DNA from: Chitinivibrionia bacterium
GTDB taxonomy: Bacteria > Fibrobacterota > Chitinivibrionia > Chitinivibrionales > Chitinivibrionaceae
Length of the DNA: 64,000 nt
NCBI GenBank assembly: GCA_009779925.1
Contig: WRAZ01000002.1
Location: forward strand, 78,953 to 142,952
Direction: 5' to 3'
In this document: positions 41,246 to 49,875 of the stretch, piece by piece
How positions within the stretch are numbered: the stretch's first letter is position 1
How the letters are laid out: every line of letters starts with the position of its first letter
Notes under the pieces: generated by a model
Told to the model about the DNA's origin: nothing
Databases searched by the model: none
What the model saw: the letters and a program-made list of their open reading frames with translations, nothing else
Made by a program: the position numbers and the translations under genes

Positions 41246-42559
41246 ATGGACATTTTATCAAAAACCAAAGATTTTTTCATCAAAAACGAAATAAAGAATT
41301 GTAAAATCGGCGTTGCTTTCAGCGGCGGAGCGGACTCGACGGCATTATTTTTATTATTATTGGATATTACGCCGATTTTTAATCTTGAACTCTGCGCAAT
41401 TCACGTAAATTACAATTTAAGAGGACAAGATTCCGCCGCCGACGAAATTTTTGTCCGAAAACTAAGCGAAAAACACGGACTGAAAATATTCGTAAAAAGC
41501 GCAGACCTGTCTCAAACAAAAAGCAATTTGGAAGAAGTCGCCCGAAATGAGCGCTATGATTTTTTCAGGGAACTCCAAAAAGAAGAAAACATTAAATACA
41601 TCGCCACTGCCCACAACGCCAACGACCAAGCAGAAACTTTGCTTTTCCGTCTTGCTCGAAAAACAGGAATTGCAGGCGCGGCAGGAATTCCGCCGATCCG
41701 CGAAGACGGGATTATTCGCCCGCTTTTACACACCACAAGAAGCGAAATTTTAGAATATCTTGCCCAAAAAAACCAAACTTTCCGCGAAGACAAAACAAAC
41801 GCCGACGTAAAATTCAGCCGAAACAGAATTCGCGCAAATATTATCCCGGAACTCGAAAAAATAAATCTGAACGCTGTTTTGAACATTGTTCAGTTTTGCG
41901 ATTTCGTAAGAGGCGACGGTCGTTTCTCGAAAAGCAGTAATATCTCGTCTTTTTTGATAGACAAGGAAACCTGTATCGACGAAATAAGAGAAACCTGCTA
42001 CGAAAATGGTTTAATCTTAAATTTTGCTCATTGCACAAGCATAGAAGCCTGCAAAACAAACACGGGCGCAACCGTCCTTTTGCCAGATTTTACAATGTTC
42101 GTTCTGAAAAACGCGCTTTTTTTCACAAAATTCGGCGAAAATTCCATAAACATAGAAGAAACGCAAATAACAGAAAACGACAAAATCTTGCATATCAGCG
42201 ATTTGTGGAAAATCGAAATTATGGACAAAATGCCCCCGAAAGGCGAAAATTACGCCGTAATTCAAAAAAGCGATTTTCCGTTGCAGGTAAAAAAATTATC
42301 CGCATTGTCTTTCGTTGCAACAAAACGAGGGGAACAGCGTCCCCCTCAGGACTCCCCCTTGCATTGTGTTTGCCTTAAAAACGACACAAAAACCGTCAAT
42401 GAGCGAATGAAAAAAGCGGGAGTATCAAAATTCGAGCGCGAAAATTCGCCTGCTGTGTTTTCGGCGAGCGGTGAATTGTTGGCGACAGCGTTCGTTGCGT
42501 GGAAATTTGATGGCGGCGGAGAAGGTTTTAGGTGGTTGAGAGTGGAAACGACAGAATAG
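41246..42559 (+). CDS. tilS: tRNA(Ile)-lysidine synthase
   Basis: Adds lysine to C34 of tRNA-Ile(CAU). PP-loop motif AFSGGADSTALFLLL, then HVNYNLRGQDSAADE, TAHNANDQAETLLFRLARKTG, RPLLHTTRSEILEYL. 437 aa, full length with a C-terminal TilS domain (RMKKAGVSKFERE). About residues 361-375 come from a palindrome (42327-42347). ATG at 41246 is directly after the tRNA, so both probably share one transcript from the promoter at 41103-41132. Confidence 0.95.
   Translation: MDILSKTKDFFIKNEIKNCKIGVAFSGGADSTALFLLLLDITPIFNLELCAIHVNYNLRGQDSAADEIFVRKLSEKHGLKIFVKSADLSQTKSNLEEVARNERYDFFRELQKEENIKYIATAHNANDQAETLLFRLARKTGIAGAAGIPPIREDGIIRPLLHTTRSEILEYLAQKNQTFREDKTNADVKFSRNRIRANIIPELEKINLNAVLNIVQFCDFVRGDGRFSKSSNISSFLIDKETCIDEIRETCYENGLILNFAHCTSIEACKTNTGATVLLPDFTMFVLKNALFFTKFGENSINIEETQITENDKILHISDLWKIEIMDKMPPKGENYAVIQKSDFPLQVKKLSALSFVATKRGEQRPPQDSPLHCVCLKNDTKTVNERMKKAGVSKFERENSPAVFSASGELLATAFVAWKFDGGGEGFRWLRVETTE
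42327..42347. repeat. Palindrome inside tilS
   Basis: GAGGGGAAC, short loop, GTCCCCCTC, followed by another C-rich arm. It encodes RGEQRPPQDSPLH between conserved parts and may be a diverged family A insertion. Confidence 0.45.
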
Positions 42560-42581
42560 ATTTCTTGCGAAATCAACGTTT

Positions 42582-42665
42582 GGGCGTATTGCATACGCCC
42601 AAATAACCGACAGAAATAAGCCAAATAACCGACAGAAATAAGGGCGTATGCAATACGCCCCTACG
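42582..42665. repeat. Family A composite repeat after tilS
   Basis: GGGCGTATTGCATACGCCC (42582-42600) and GGGCGTATGCAATACGCCC with CTACG (42642-42665) enclose two copies of CAAATAACCGACAGAAATAAG. It fills the gap between convergent tilS and the next surface-protein gene. Confidence 0.85.
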
Positions 42666-42682
42666 AAAATCACATTTTGGCT

Positions 42683-44899
42683 TTACCGCCTCACCCCAAT
42701 CGTTGCTCTGTATGTATATGTATATCCACTCTCCCCCCTCGCTCGAACAACAACCAAATAACCGCCGCTGGCTACTCTTCTGCCGGAGGGGTTGGTTAAA
42801 TTCCATTGAGTTGTCAACTCTTCTTCGGCGGTGGTGGTTTTTTCGGTGGGGCGGGTGAAATCGGTGGTTTCAAATACCATATTTCCTACGCTGTTGAAAA
42901 TTACCATACGAACATCCGTTAGCGCTTCGTGGGCGACTACCGTTATTGTTGCAGGTCTTGATACTACCGCAGTGTCAAGCAGTATGCCGCCGTATCGAGG
43001 GCAGTCGAGGCGAGGAATTATTCGCACTTGCTTTATAGTGGGGTCGTTTAGGGCAAATCTTGTGCTGTCGCCGTCTTCGTCGCAGGTCGCGGGCGTTATT
43101 ATCCAATTGCCCCACAGTATTGTGTGCGCACGCTCAAAGCGAATTTCTGTTATTGGGTTATTTGAAATCATATTAGTCGGAACAACAAATCTGTTGCCCT
43201 GCCAATGAACGCCGTTTACTAATGCGATATATCCCGCATTCGGCGTTATTTCAAGTTCCCACCAATAACAACTGCTACTGCCCCAAAGGGTAGTGTCGCT
43301 CGCCGTTATTTTGCTGAGTTCATACTTTTCCCAGCACCATTCTTCGTGAGAATAAAGCATAACCGTGCCGTGCTCGCCGTTTTCTATGGTGATTTGCGCC
43401 TCCACAATAACAGCCGCGCACAACGGCGGGACGCAATCCGAAATATCCTGAACAAAGACAATATTTACGGGTTGCTCCAGTCCTCCGAAGAACCCTATAT
43501 CGGGAACAGGATACATCTCATCTGTAAAACGCACGCCGTTTACGTAGGCGACATATCCGTTATTTGGAGTTATAAAAAGATTTCTGTGGAAGCAACCCAT
43601 ATATGAAACCAAATATCCGTCCGCAATTTCTTTTCTGACATTCATACAAAATATCTCGTCAAAATATGCAAGTTCGACTTTGCCGTGTTCGCCGTTTTGT
43701 ATGTTAATAACAGAATTGTATTTATAAGGTCGATAACACGCTATTAAAATACAATCAATAGCGGGCACAAAGCGAATTTCTGTTGGATTACCGGCGCGGA
43801 TTTTGCCGCCTTCCCAACGCGCGCCGTTTACTATGGCGATATATCCCGCATTCGGCGTTATTGTAAGTTCCCACCAATGACAACTATTGGGACCCCAAAG
43901 GGTCGTGTCGCTCGCTGTAATTTCGTCGACTACATACTTTTCCCAACACCAATCAATGTGAGAATAGAGCATAACTTTGCCGTGTTCGCCGTTTTCTATA
44001 ATGACTCGCGCCTCCACAATAACGTCCATACAAAACGGCGGGTCGCAAACTACAATTTGCGGCGAAAAATGCGGAAATCCGTCGTTTATAGCCGGGGATA
44101 TTGACCAAATAGAGTTAAAATCCCAATCGATGAAAGTGTTTCGCTGTCTCATTTGCGTGGCATTTCTCAGTCCTGAATTTTGGCAGATTTCTCCCGTGCC
44201 TTGCTGAGTCCACAAACCCACAAAAACGCGCGAACATTGTAAAGCATAACTGCTTATAATTCTGCCGTCGCTAGTGCCGTGATTAGCGCCGACGAATTTA
44301 CCGGCTATGTTAGGATTTCCGCCGCTTACATTTCCCTCAAAATAACTGTTTATTATTTCGCCGTTGTTCCATCCAGCAAATCCTCCGACAACGCTGTTTT
44401 GGGCGTGTCCTGCTACGCTTCCTCTTACAAAGGTGTTTTGAATTGTTCCCCTATTTGTTCCTACTAACCCGCCAACGCCGCTCCAGCCGTCAATATTAAC
44501 GATAACGCCGAGGTTTTTTATTATGCCGTTATTATTTAATTGGTGAAAAAAACCTGCGGGACCATCGCCGGCATTGGGACGGTTAATTCTGACTCCTCTG
44601 ACAATGTGTCCGCCGCCGTCAAATGTGCCGTCGAAGTTGCCGATGAAACGGTCATTTTGGCTTCCGATCGGCTCCCATTCGCCTAAGATAAGGTCGATGT
44701 CGGCGACGAGCGTAATGGTTTGTCCTGTGAAATTGCTACCGCTGCTAACCGTCGTCGCAAATTCCCGTAATTCGCATTCGTTGCTTATTGTTATTGTGGG
44801 CGCGCTCCAGTCAATGAAAGAGGGCGCGCACATCGCCGTTGCCGTTGAGGCGATAATCAAAATTGTTGCAAAAACTTTTAAGAAATTAAGTGGTTTCAT
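42683..44899 (-). CDS. Secreted GLUG surface protein with three long internal repeats
   Basis: 738 aa. Signal peptide FLKVFATILIIASTATAMCA; GLUG section (FDGTFDGGGHIVRGVRI, GVGGLVGTNRGTIQNTF, VVGGFAGWNNGEIINSYF); then three about 100-residue repeats each with NGEHG(K/T)V, ITPN(A/N)GY and (V/A)NG(A/V) motifs and paired cysteines, resembling divergent InlB B-repeats; C-terminal FlgD-like tail (VRMVIFNSVGNMVFETTDF ... YTYRATIGVRR). ATG at 44899 follows CGGGAGG. It lacks the structured leader found before other surface genes. Probable adhesin or envelope-linked protein. Confidence 0.8.
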   Translation of the reverse strand: MKPLNFLKVFATILIIASTATAMCAPSFIDWSAPTITISNECELREFATTVSSGSNFTGQTITLVADIDLILGEWEPIGSQNDRFIGNFDGTFDGGGHIVRGVRINRPNAGDGPAGFFHQLNNNGIIKNLGVIVNIDGWSGVGGLVGTNRGTIQNTFVRGSVAGHAQNSVVGGFAGWNNGEIINSYFEGNVSGGNPNIAGKFVGANHGTSDGRIISSYALQCSRVFVGLWTQQGTGEICQNSGLRNATQMRQRNTFIDWDFNSIWSISPAINDGFPHFSPQIVVCDPPFCMDVIVEARVIIENGEHGKVMLYSHIDWCWEKYVVDEITASDTTLWGPNSCHWWELTITPNAGYIAIVNGARWEGGKIRAGNPTEIRFVPAIDCILIACYRPYKYNSVINIQNGEHGKVELAYFDEIFCMNVRKEIADGYLVSYMGCFHRNLFITPNNGYVAYVNGVRFTDEMYPVPDIGFFGGLEQPVNIVFVQDISDCVPPLCAAVIVEAQITIENGEHGTVMLYSHEEWCWEKYELSKITASDTTLWGSSSCYWWELEITPNAGYIALVNGVHWQGNRFVVPTNMISNNPITEIRFERAHTILWGNWIITPATCDEDGDSTRFALNDPTIKQVRIIPRLDCPRYGGILLDTAVVSRPATITVVAHEALTDVRMVIFNSVGNMVFETTDFTRPTEKTTTAEEELTTQWNLTNPSGRRVASGGYLVVVRARGESGYTYTYRATIGVRR

Positions 44900-45100
44900 A
44901 GACAACCTCCCGTTTTTTATTAGATTTTCGGAATAAAGATACATTATGCCGCAATAGGAGAGGGAGTTGTTTTTTAATTTGGGTAGATAAAAAAGCGTTT
45001 TAATTGAAGTATTTTATCTTTGATAAAGTTTAATAAAAGTAAGTTCGGTCTTGCGTGGATAAGCGGAAAAAAAGTATTTTAATGCAAAAGGGAGAAATTT

Positions 45101-45313
45101 ATGACTAGCTTTTTGTTTTCATTGGTCGGGCTTATCGGTGAATATGTTCTTAATATGAGTTTGATTATATTTGGTGGCGTTGTAGTTCGCGGTCTATTTG
45201 GAGACGGTACAGAGAAAAACGAAATCAGGTGGGCTATTATAGCAATGGCTGTTTTGTTTTTTGTCGGTGCTTCGTTTATGATAGCGGTGTTTTTGAGAGG
45301 AGGTGCGCTATGA
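45101..45313 (+). CDS. Small two-span membrane protein (70 aa)
   Basis: Not recognised. Two hydrophobic helices (FLFSLVGLIGEYVLNMSLII and WAIIAMAVLFFVGASFMIAV) separated by a charged turn. ATG behind AAAAGGGAG, with a TATTTT box at 45075-45080. Overlaps the next 33-aa gene by ATGA, indicating a coupled pair. Confidence 0.6.
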   Translation: MTSFLFSLVGLIGEYVLNMSLIIFGGVVVRGLFGDGTEKNEIRWAIIAMAVLFFVGASFMIAVFLRGGAL

Positions 45314-45411
45314 GTGCGAAACAATTCAAAGGTTTTTTAATGTTTTCTGTTGGTATGGTATTTGTAGCACTAATAGGTGGAGTTATCACAGGTTTGATAT
45401 TCTTCCACTAA
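45310..45411 (+). CDS. Tiny single-span membrane protein (33 aa)
   Basis: Begins MSAKQFKGFLMFSVGMVF and is one membrane helix (VGMVFVALIGGVITGLIF) with a basic N-terminus. ATG overlaps the TGA of the 70-aa gene and has AGGAGG upstream. Could form a small complex with that protein; function unknown. Confidence 0.55.
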   Translation: MSAKQFKGFLMFSVGMVFVALIGGVITGLIFFH

Positions 45412-45510
45412 CAAAACAAACTTCAGTAGCAGGGGCATTCGCTCCTGCTGCTCTCGAGCAATAAACACAGAAACAAAAAACAAGAAAAATAAAGGAGGCG
45501 ACCACCGCCT

Positions 45511-46941
45511 ATGCAAGAAACAAGAGTAAGATTTGCCCCGTCGCCGACGGGATATTTACACGTTGGAGGCGCAAGAACCGCGCTTTTTAATTGGCTTTTC
45601 GCAAAAAAAACAGGCGGAAAGTTTTTGCTTCGTATAGAAGACACCGACCGAAGCCGCTACGACGAAAACGCGCTCGGCGAAATATTCACGTCTCTTCGCT
45701 GGCTCGGATTGCAATGGGACGAAGGTCCGGAAGTCGGCGGCAATTGCGGCTCGTATTTTCAAAGCGAACGGCTCGATTTATACCAAAAATACGCCGACGA
45801 ACTTATAGAAAAAGGTCTTGCCTACCGCTGTTTTTGCTCGTCCGAACGTCTCGAAGCGTTAAGAGAAGAGCAAGAAAAATCGGGCGAAAACGTTTTGGGC
45901 TACGATAAAAAATGCCGAAATTTAAGCAAAGACGAAAGCGCAACCCGCGCAAAAAGCGAAAGTTTCGTAATTCGCTTAGCAATCCCCGAAAACAGAACGG
46001 TCGGCTTTACGGACAAAATCCGCGGCGAAATTTCGTTTGACGCCAACACGCAAGACGATTTTATCCTGCTGAAAACCGACGGATTTCCGACTTATCACCT
46101 TGCAAACGTTATTGACGACCACTTTATGCGCATAACCGACGTTTTGCGCGGCGACGAGTGGATAACAAGCACTCCAAAACACGTTTTGCTTTACGAGGCA
46201 TTTGGATGGCAGGCGCCGAATTTTGCGCATTTGCCCGTTATTTTAAGCGAAGACGGCAAAAAACTGTCGAAAAGAAAAGGCGCGGCAAGCGTAATGGACT
46301 TCAAAAAAGACGGAATTTTGGCGGAAACGCTCGTAAATTTCCTCGCGCTTTTAGGCTGGAACCCCGGCGACGACCGCGAAATAATGACAATACAAGAAAT
46401 GGTTTCAGCATTTGCTTTAGAAAAAGTAAGCGCCAAAGCCTCGGTTTTCGACAACAAAAAACTATCGTGGATGAACGGCGAATACCTGAAAAAAACGCCA
46501 AATGATAAGATTTACGAAGAACTTAAAGATGAGTTTGATAGATTATCGCAAAACAAAGAAAAAATCCTCTCCGCAATAAATTTTATGAAAGAGCGCACGC
46601 AAAAAATCACGGAATTGCCGACTTTATGCGCATTCTTTTTTGCCGCGCCGAGCGTTTACGACGAACAAACATTGCAAAAAGTCAAAAAAGACGAAAATAT
46701 GCCGAATATTTTGGCAAAACTGTCTCAAAAACTGCGCGAAACACCCGTTTGCAACAGCGAAACCTGCGATAAAATATTACAGGATTTAGTCGCCGAATTT
46801 GCTGTCGGCTTCGGCAAAGTCGGACTTCCCGCTCGCTTGGCGATAACAGGACAAGGCGGCGGACCGTCGTTGCACGATATTATTCCCGTTATCGGGAAAG
46901 ATGAATGTGTGAAGAGGATTGAGGGGTTTTTGAAGAACTAA
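45511..46941 (+). CDS. gltX: Glutamyl-tRNA synthetase
   Basis: Class I synthetase, 476 aa. HIGH motif region RFAPSPTGYLHVGGARTALF, KMSKS equivalent KKLSKRKGA. The C-terminal anticodon-binding domain is helical as in bacterial GluRS. ATG at 45511 with AAAGGAGG upstream; a small AGGCG/CGCCT inverted repeat lies between ribosome site and ATG. Discriminating versus non-discriminating status cannot be judged here. Confidence 0.97.
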   Translation: MQETRVRFAPSPTGYLHVGGARTALFNWLFAKKTGGKFLLRIEDTDRSRYDENALGEIFTSLRWLGLQWDEGPEVGGNCGSYFQSERLDLYQKYADELIEKGLAYRCFCSSERLEALREEQEKSGENVLGYDKKCRNLSKDESATRAKSESFVIRLAIPENRTVGFTDKIRGEISFDANTQDDFILLKTDGFPTYHLANVIDDHFMRITDVLRGDEWITSTPKHVLLYEAFGWQAPNFAHLPVILSEDGKKLSKRKGAASVMDFKKDGILAETLVNFLALLGWNPGDDREIMTIQEMVSAFALEKVSAKASVFDNKKLSWMNGEYLKKTPNDKIYEELKDEFDRLSQNKEKILSAINFMKERTQKITELPTLCAFFFAAPSVYDEQTLQKVKKDENMPNILAKLSQKLRETPVCNSETCDKILQDLVAEFAVGFGKVGLPARLAITGQGGGPSLHDIIPVIGKDECVKRIEGFLKN

Positions 46942-46961
46942 ATTTATTAACAATTTAAAAC

Positions 46962-46996
46962 AAAAAAGGGAGCATATTTTTATACGCTCCCTTTTT
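46962..46996. terminator. Bidirectional terminator
   Basis: Six A, GGGAGC-ATAT, loop, ATAC-GCTCCC, five T. Serves gltX on the plus strand and the convergent secreted-protein gene on the minus strand. Confidence 0.85.
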
Positions 46997-47040
46997 ATTT
47001 GTAAGGTCGGGCAACCCGAAAGTCGCCCTTGCCTTAATTG

Positions 47041-48486
47041 TTAGTTGTTTTGGTTAGCGCTAACGCCAATCGTTCCTCTTACACCTACATTTGTATTGAT
47101 AGTGTATGTGCCCGCTCTTGTGTTTGACGGAATTCTCCAAGTAATCGGAGAGTTTGTGTTTCCGTTCAATGTAGCAACTACGCTACCTGAAGCGTTCAAG
47201 ATTGTAATAACAACGGGTGTTGTTTTTGCAGTGTTTACAACGATTATTGCGTTGTTGCCCGCTCTTGTCGGTCCTGTTGCTTGAACAGTCGCCGCCGCTG
47301 TACCGTTGTTGTTTCCGCCTTCGCGAAGAACGCCGTTTCCGTCGTTATTGCCGGGAGCTACGCCTTCGGGTCCTTTTTTGTCGCCGCAGTAGTCGTCGTT
47401 GCCGTTGCCTTTGTTGCTGACGGTGTTTTTGTCGTTGTTAGTGGTTTCGCCGCCTTTGGGAGCTTCTTCGCATACTTGATTAACTGCAAGATTTACAACT
47501 CTTGTACCGTTAAAGATAGCCCAAACTTCGTAGTCTTTGTTTGAGAAAACCAACTGTTCTCCGCCGTTTTGTCTGTTTACGCGCTGACTTCCGTGGTTTA
47601 CAGCTCTTCCGTCAACATTAACAGTAATGTTTATGCTTGCTCTGTCGTTGTTTCCGTCTTGCCAGCTGCTGATAGTGCGCTGAACTACACTCAAATTGAG
47701 TTTGCGAACGGGCGCAGGAATTACAACTTCTCTCAAAATATCACCGCAGTCGCATACAACTATATAAGCGCCGGCTTCAGTGCAATGCGCCTCTTCTATG
47801 ATAATTTTTTTGCCTTCTGTGCAAACGTGCGCAGGAGCCAATATCAAATACAAGTCTGCGTTGATTATTCCAGTGTAATCGCGCTCAATGGTAGCGCCGA
47901 TTTCACGAACGTCTTCTGCGCAATTCAACACGTTCCAAGTGGTATAACCATTCAATGAGCCGGCTAATGTTGTGCTGTTCCAGTCGATTGTATGACCAAC
48001 TTCTACCGATTGTGAATACACCGCTTCTTCCGCTCCGTTAAAAAATCTAACAGTTGCAGTTTCAGCAACAGGCTCGCACTGTACGCCTGTTAATCTCGGA
48101 ATTGCGACTGAACGCTTATGTCCGCCAACAGTAGATACGTAATTTCTGACGCCTGCTTCATCGCAAGTTGCAGGAATTGTGTTTACCAAATCCCAACTGT
48201 TTGTGCAATTAACTTGCACGTTGTTGCCGTTCAAATCACTGCTTCCGTTGCTGAAATAGCTGTTAACTTTTGCTCCACAGCCGCAAGTAGCAGTAAAAGT
48301 CCAATTGTTGCCTTCACGAGTAAAGACCACATTGTTTTCTCTGTTATGTCCTTGGTTCAACCCTTGAACAACACCTGCGCGAACAATTTCGCAGTGGAAA
48401 CCAACACTTTTTGTCTGCGTAGTCTGCGCAAACACATTAGCGACGAGCAAAGTCGCCACGAATACCAAAAAACCAAGCTTTTTCAT
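47041..48486 (-). CDS. Secreted protein with Cys-rich motifs and C-terminal sorting tail
   Basis: 481 aa; no family recognised. Signal peptide (MKKLGFLVFVATLLVANVFA). Several short units resembling each other contain C-x-E/H-x-G ... C-x-C-G (for example CTEAGAYIVVCDCGDILREV and ATCGCGAKVN), also seen in the 923-aa surface protein (CAEAGEIARVCSLCNAKTEV). A Gly/Asn/Lys linker (about 380-425) leads to a tail domain (VITILNASGSVVATLNG ... TINTNVGVRGTIGV). ATG at 48486 is fixed by AAGGGAG; the 38-residue upstream frame is leader. Confidence 0.75.
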   Translation of the reverse strand: MKKLGFLVFVATLLVANVFAQTTQTKSVGFHCEIVRAGVVQGLNQGHNRENNVVFTREGNNWTFTATCGCGAKVNSYFSNGSSDLNGNNVQVNCTNSWDLVNTIPATCDEAGVRNYVSTVGGHKRSVAIPRLTGVQCEPVAETATVRFFNGAEEAVYSQSVEVGHTIDWNSTTLAGSLNGYTTWNVLNCAEDVREIGATIERDYTGIINADLYLILAPAHVCTEGKKIIIEEAHCTEAGAYIVVCDCGDILREVVIPAPVRKLNLSVVQRTISSWQDGNNDRASINITVNVDGRAVNHGSQRVNRQNGGEQLVFSNKDYEVWAIFNGTRVVNLAVNQVCEEAPKGGETTNNDKNTVSNKGNGNDDYCGDKKGPEGVAPGNNDGNGVLREGGNNNGTAAATVQATGPTRAGNNAIIVVNTAKTTPVVITILNASGSVVATLNGNTNSPITWRIPSNTRAGTYTINTNVGVRGTIGVSANQNN

Positions 48487-48815
48487 TGAAAAAACTCCCT
48501 TCTTAAAATTATTATAATTGAAACCGAATGAACTTACTGAATTGCCGAAAAAGCAAACACGCAAAATGTTGAGCGCTTTTAAATCACGATTTTTACCCAT
48601 TTTCCTCGTTCCTCACACTTTTTTAGATTTTTAGTGGCGTAAAATAATATTTGTTAAGAATGCGCGTCAAGGGGTAAATTAAAAAAAGCGTTTTTTCTTG
48701 AATTTTGTTGTTTTTTGCGTTAAACGACGATTTTTTCGATTACTTTTTCGGATATAACATATATTATATAGTATAAAACGCGTTATTTTCACGGAACGAA
48801 AGGAATGCAAAAAAT
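48487..48815. other. Divergent intergenic region
   Basis: 329 bp. It contains the minus-strand -10 box (AAATATTATTTT, about 48638-48649) giving a roughly 150-nt leader for the secreted-protein gene, an AT-rich middle, and for the plus strand a TATATTATATAGTATAAAA stretch (48760-48778) likely serving the HAD gene. No leader-RNA architecture like that at 16132 was found. Confidence 0.5.
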
Positions 48816-49583
48816 ATGAAAAGCATAATTTCCGATATGGACGGAGTTATTTATCGCGGGTCAAAACTTATTGACGGAGCGAACAGTTTTATACAAAAAA
48901 TGATTGACGGCGGCGTAAAATTCTTGTTTTTAACCAACAATTCCGAGCAAACTCCCCGCGATTTAAAGCAAAAACTCGAAAAATTAGGAATAAAGGGGCT
49001 GAACGAGGACAATTTTATCACGAGCGCAATGGCGACCGCAATGTTTTTGAAACAGCAAAAAGAAAACGCAACGGCATACGTTTTGGGCGGCGGCGGGCTT
49101 ATCAACGAGTTGTACAACGCGGGTTTCACGATTTCGCAGAACAATCCCGACTATGTAGTTGTCGGCAAAACAAGCGCGTTTAACTTTGAAACGCTGAAAA
49201 CCGCCGTAAATTTAATTTTGGGCGGCGCAAAGTTTATCGGCACAAATCCCGATATGGTTGACCCGACCGAACAAGGCGAAGAGCCCGCCTGCGGAACAAT
49301 TTTAGCGGCAATAGAGGCGGCGAGCGGCAAAAAACCCTATATAATAGGAAAGCCCAACTCGCTTATGATGATGATGGCGGCAAAAAAATTGGGCGTTCAC
49401 CCCGAAGAAAGCGTTATGATAGGCGACAGAATGGACACCGACATTGTAGGCGGAATGGAAGCGGGAATGAAAACCTGCCTTGTGCTTTCGGGAGTGAGTA
49501 AAACCGAGGACTTGGAGGCGTTTCCCTATCGTCCCGACTATGTTTTTGGAAGCGTTGCAGACATCGACCCGACAAAATTATAG
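48816..49583 (+). CDS. HAD-superfamily IIA phosphatase (NagD-like)
   Basis: 255-aa phosphatase of the NagD/PNPase group. Motif I SDMDGVIYRG (nucleophile and acid Asp), motif II FLTNNSEQTP, motif III Lys in IIGKPNSLMM, motif IV MIGDRMDTDIVGGMEAGM. Substrate in this group ranges from nucleotides to sugar phosphates. ATG at 48816 follows AAAGGAA. Confidence 0.92.
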   Translation: MKSIISDMDGVIYRGSKLIDGANSFIQKMIDGGVKFLFLTNNSEQTPRDLKQKLEKLGIKGLNEDNFITSAMATAMFLKQQKENATAYVLGGGGLINELYNAGFTISQNNPDYVVVGKTSAFNFETLKTAVNLILGGAKFIGTNPDMVDPTEQGEEPACGTILAAIEAASGKKPYIIGKPNSLMMMMAAKKLGVHPEESVMIGDRMDTDIVGGMEAGMKTCLVLSGVSKTEDLEAFPYRPDYVFGSVADIDPTKL

Positions 49584-49600
49584 ATTTTTGCATTTTACCC

Positions 49601-49630
49601 TTGCGCAGAGACAAAAATATTTATTATATT
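49601..49630 (+). promoter_or_regulatory. Promoter of tRNA-Asn
   Basis: TTGCGC (49601-49606), 18-bp spacer, TATATT (49625-49630), 17 bp before the tRNA. Confidence 0.75.
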
Positions 49631-49646
49631 CACGTCCGTTATTGAT

Positions 49647-49722
49647 TGGAGTGTAGCTCAGTCGGCAGAGCAGGTGGCTGTTAACCACCTTGTCCGGGGT
49701 TCAAATCCCTGCACTCCAGCCA
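49647..49722 (+). tRNA. tRNA-Asn (GTT)
   Basis: 76-nt cloverleaf: acceptor TGGAGTG/CACTCCA, D arm GCTC...GAGC, anticodon stem GGTGG/CCACC around GTT, T arm CGGGG-TTCAAAT-CCCTG, discriminator G and encoded CCA. Confidence 0.95.
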
Positions 49723-49727
49723 CTTCG

Positions 49728-49760
49728 GAGAGACGTAATGCTTACGTCTCTCTTTTTTTT
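49728..49760 (+). terminator. Terminator of tRNA-Asn
   Basis: GAGAGACGTAA, 3-nt loop, TTACGTCTCTC and eight T. The stem resembles the GTAGAGAC type repeat at 55061-55085. Confidence 0.85.
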
Positions 49761-49875
49761 AACCGCAAAATCACTTTCTCTCCCCGCTTCCCCCACGCCA
49801 AAGTTTATTTTTCTCTCAAAAAAACATACCGACGGTCGATTTTGGCACCTCTGTCGATAGAAAAAAGGACGAAAA

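Noticed and set aside
42582..42665. CRISPR array
   Set aside because: Only two palindromic units around a 21-bp duplicated spacer; no regular repeat-spacer series and no cas genes anywhere in the window.
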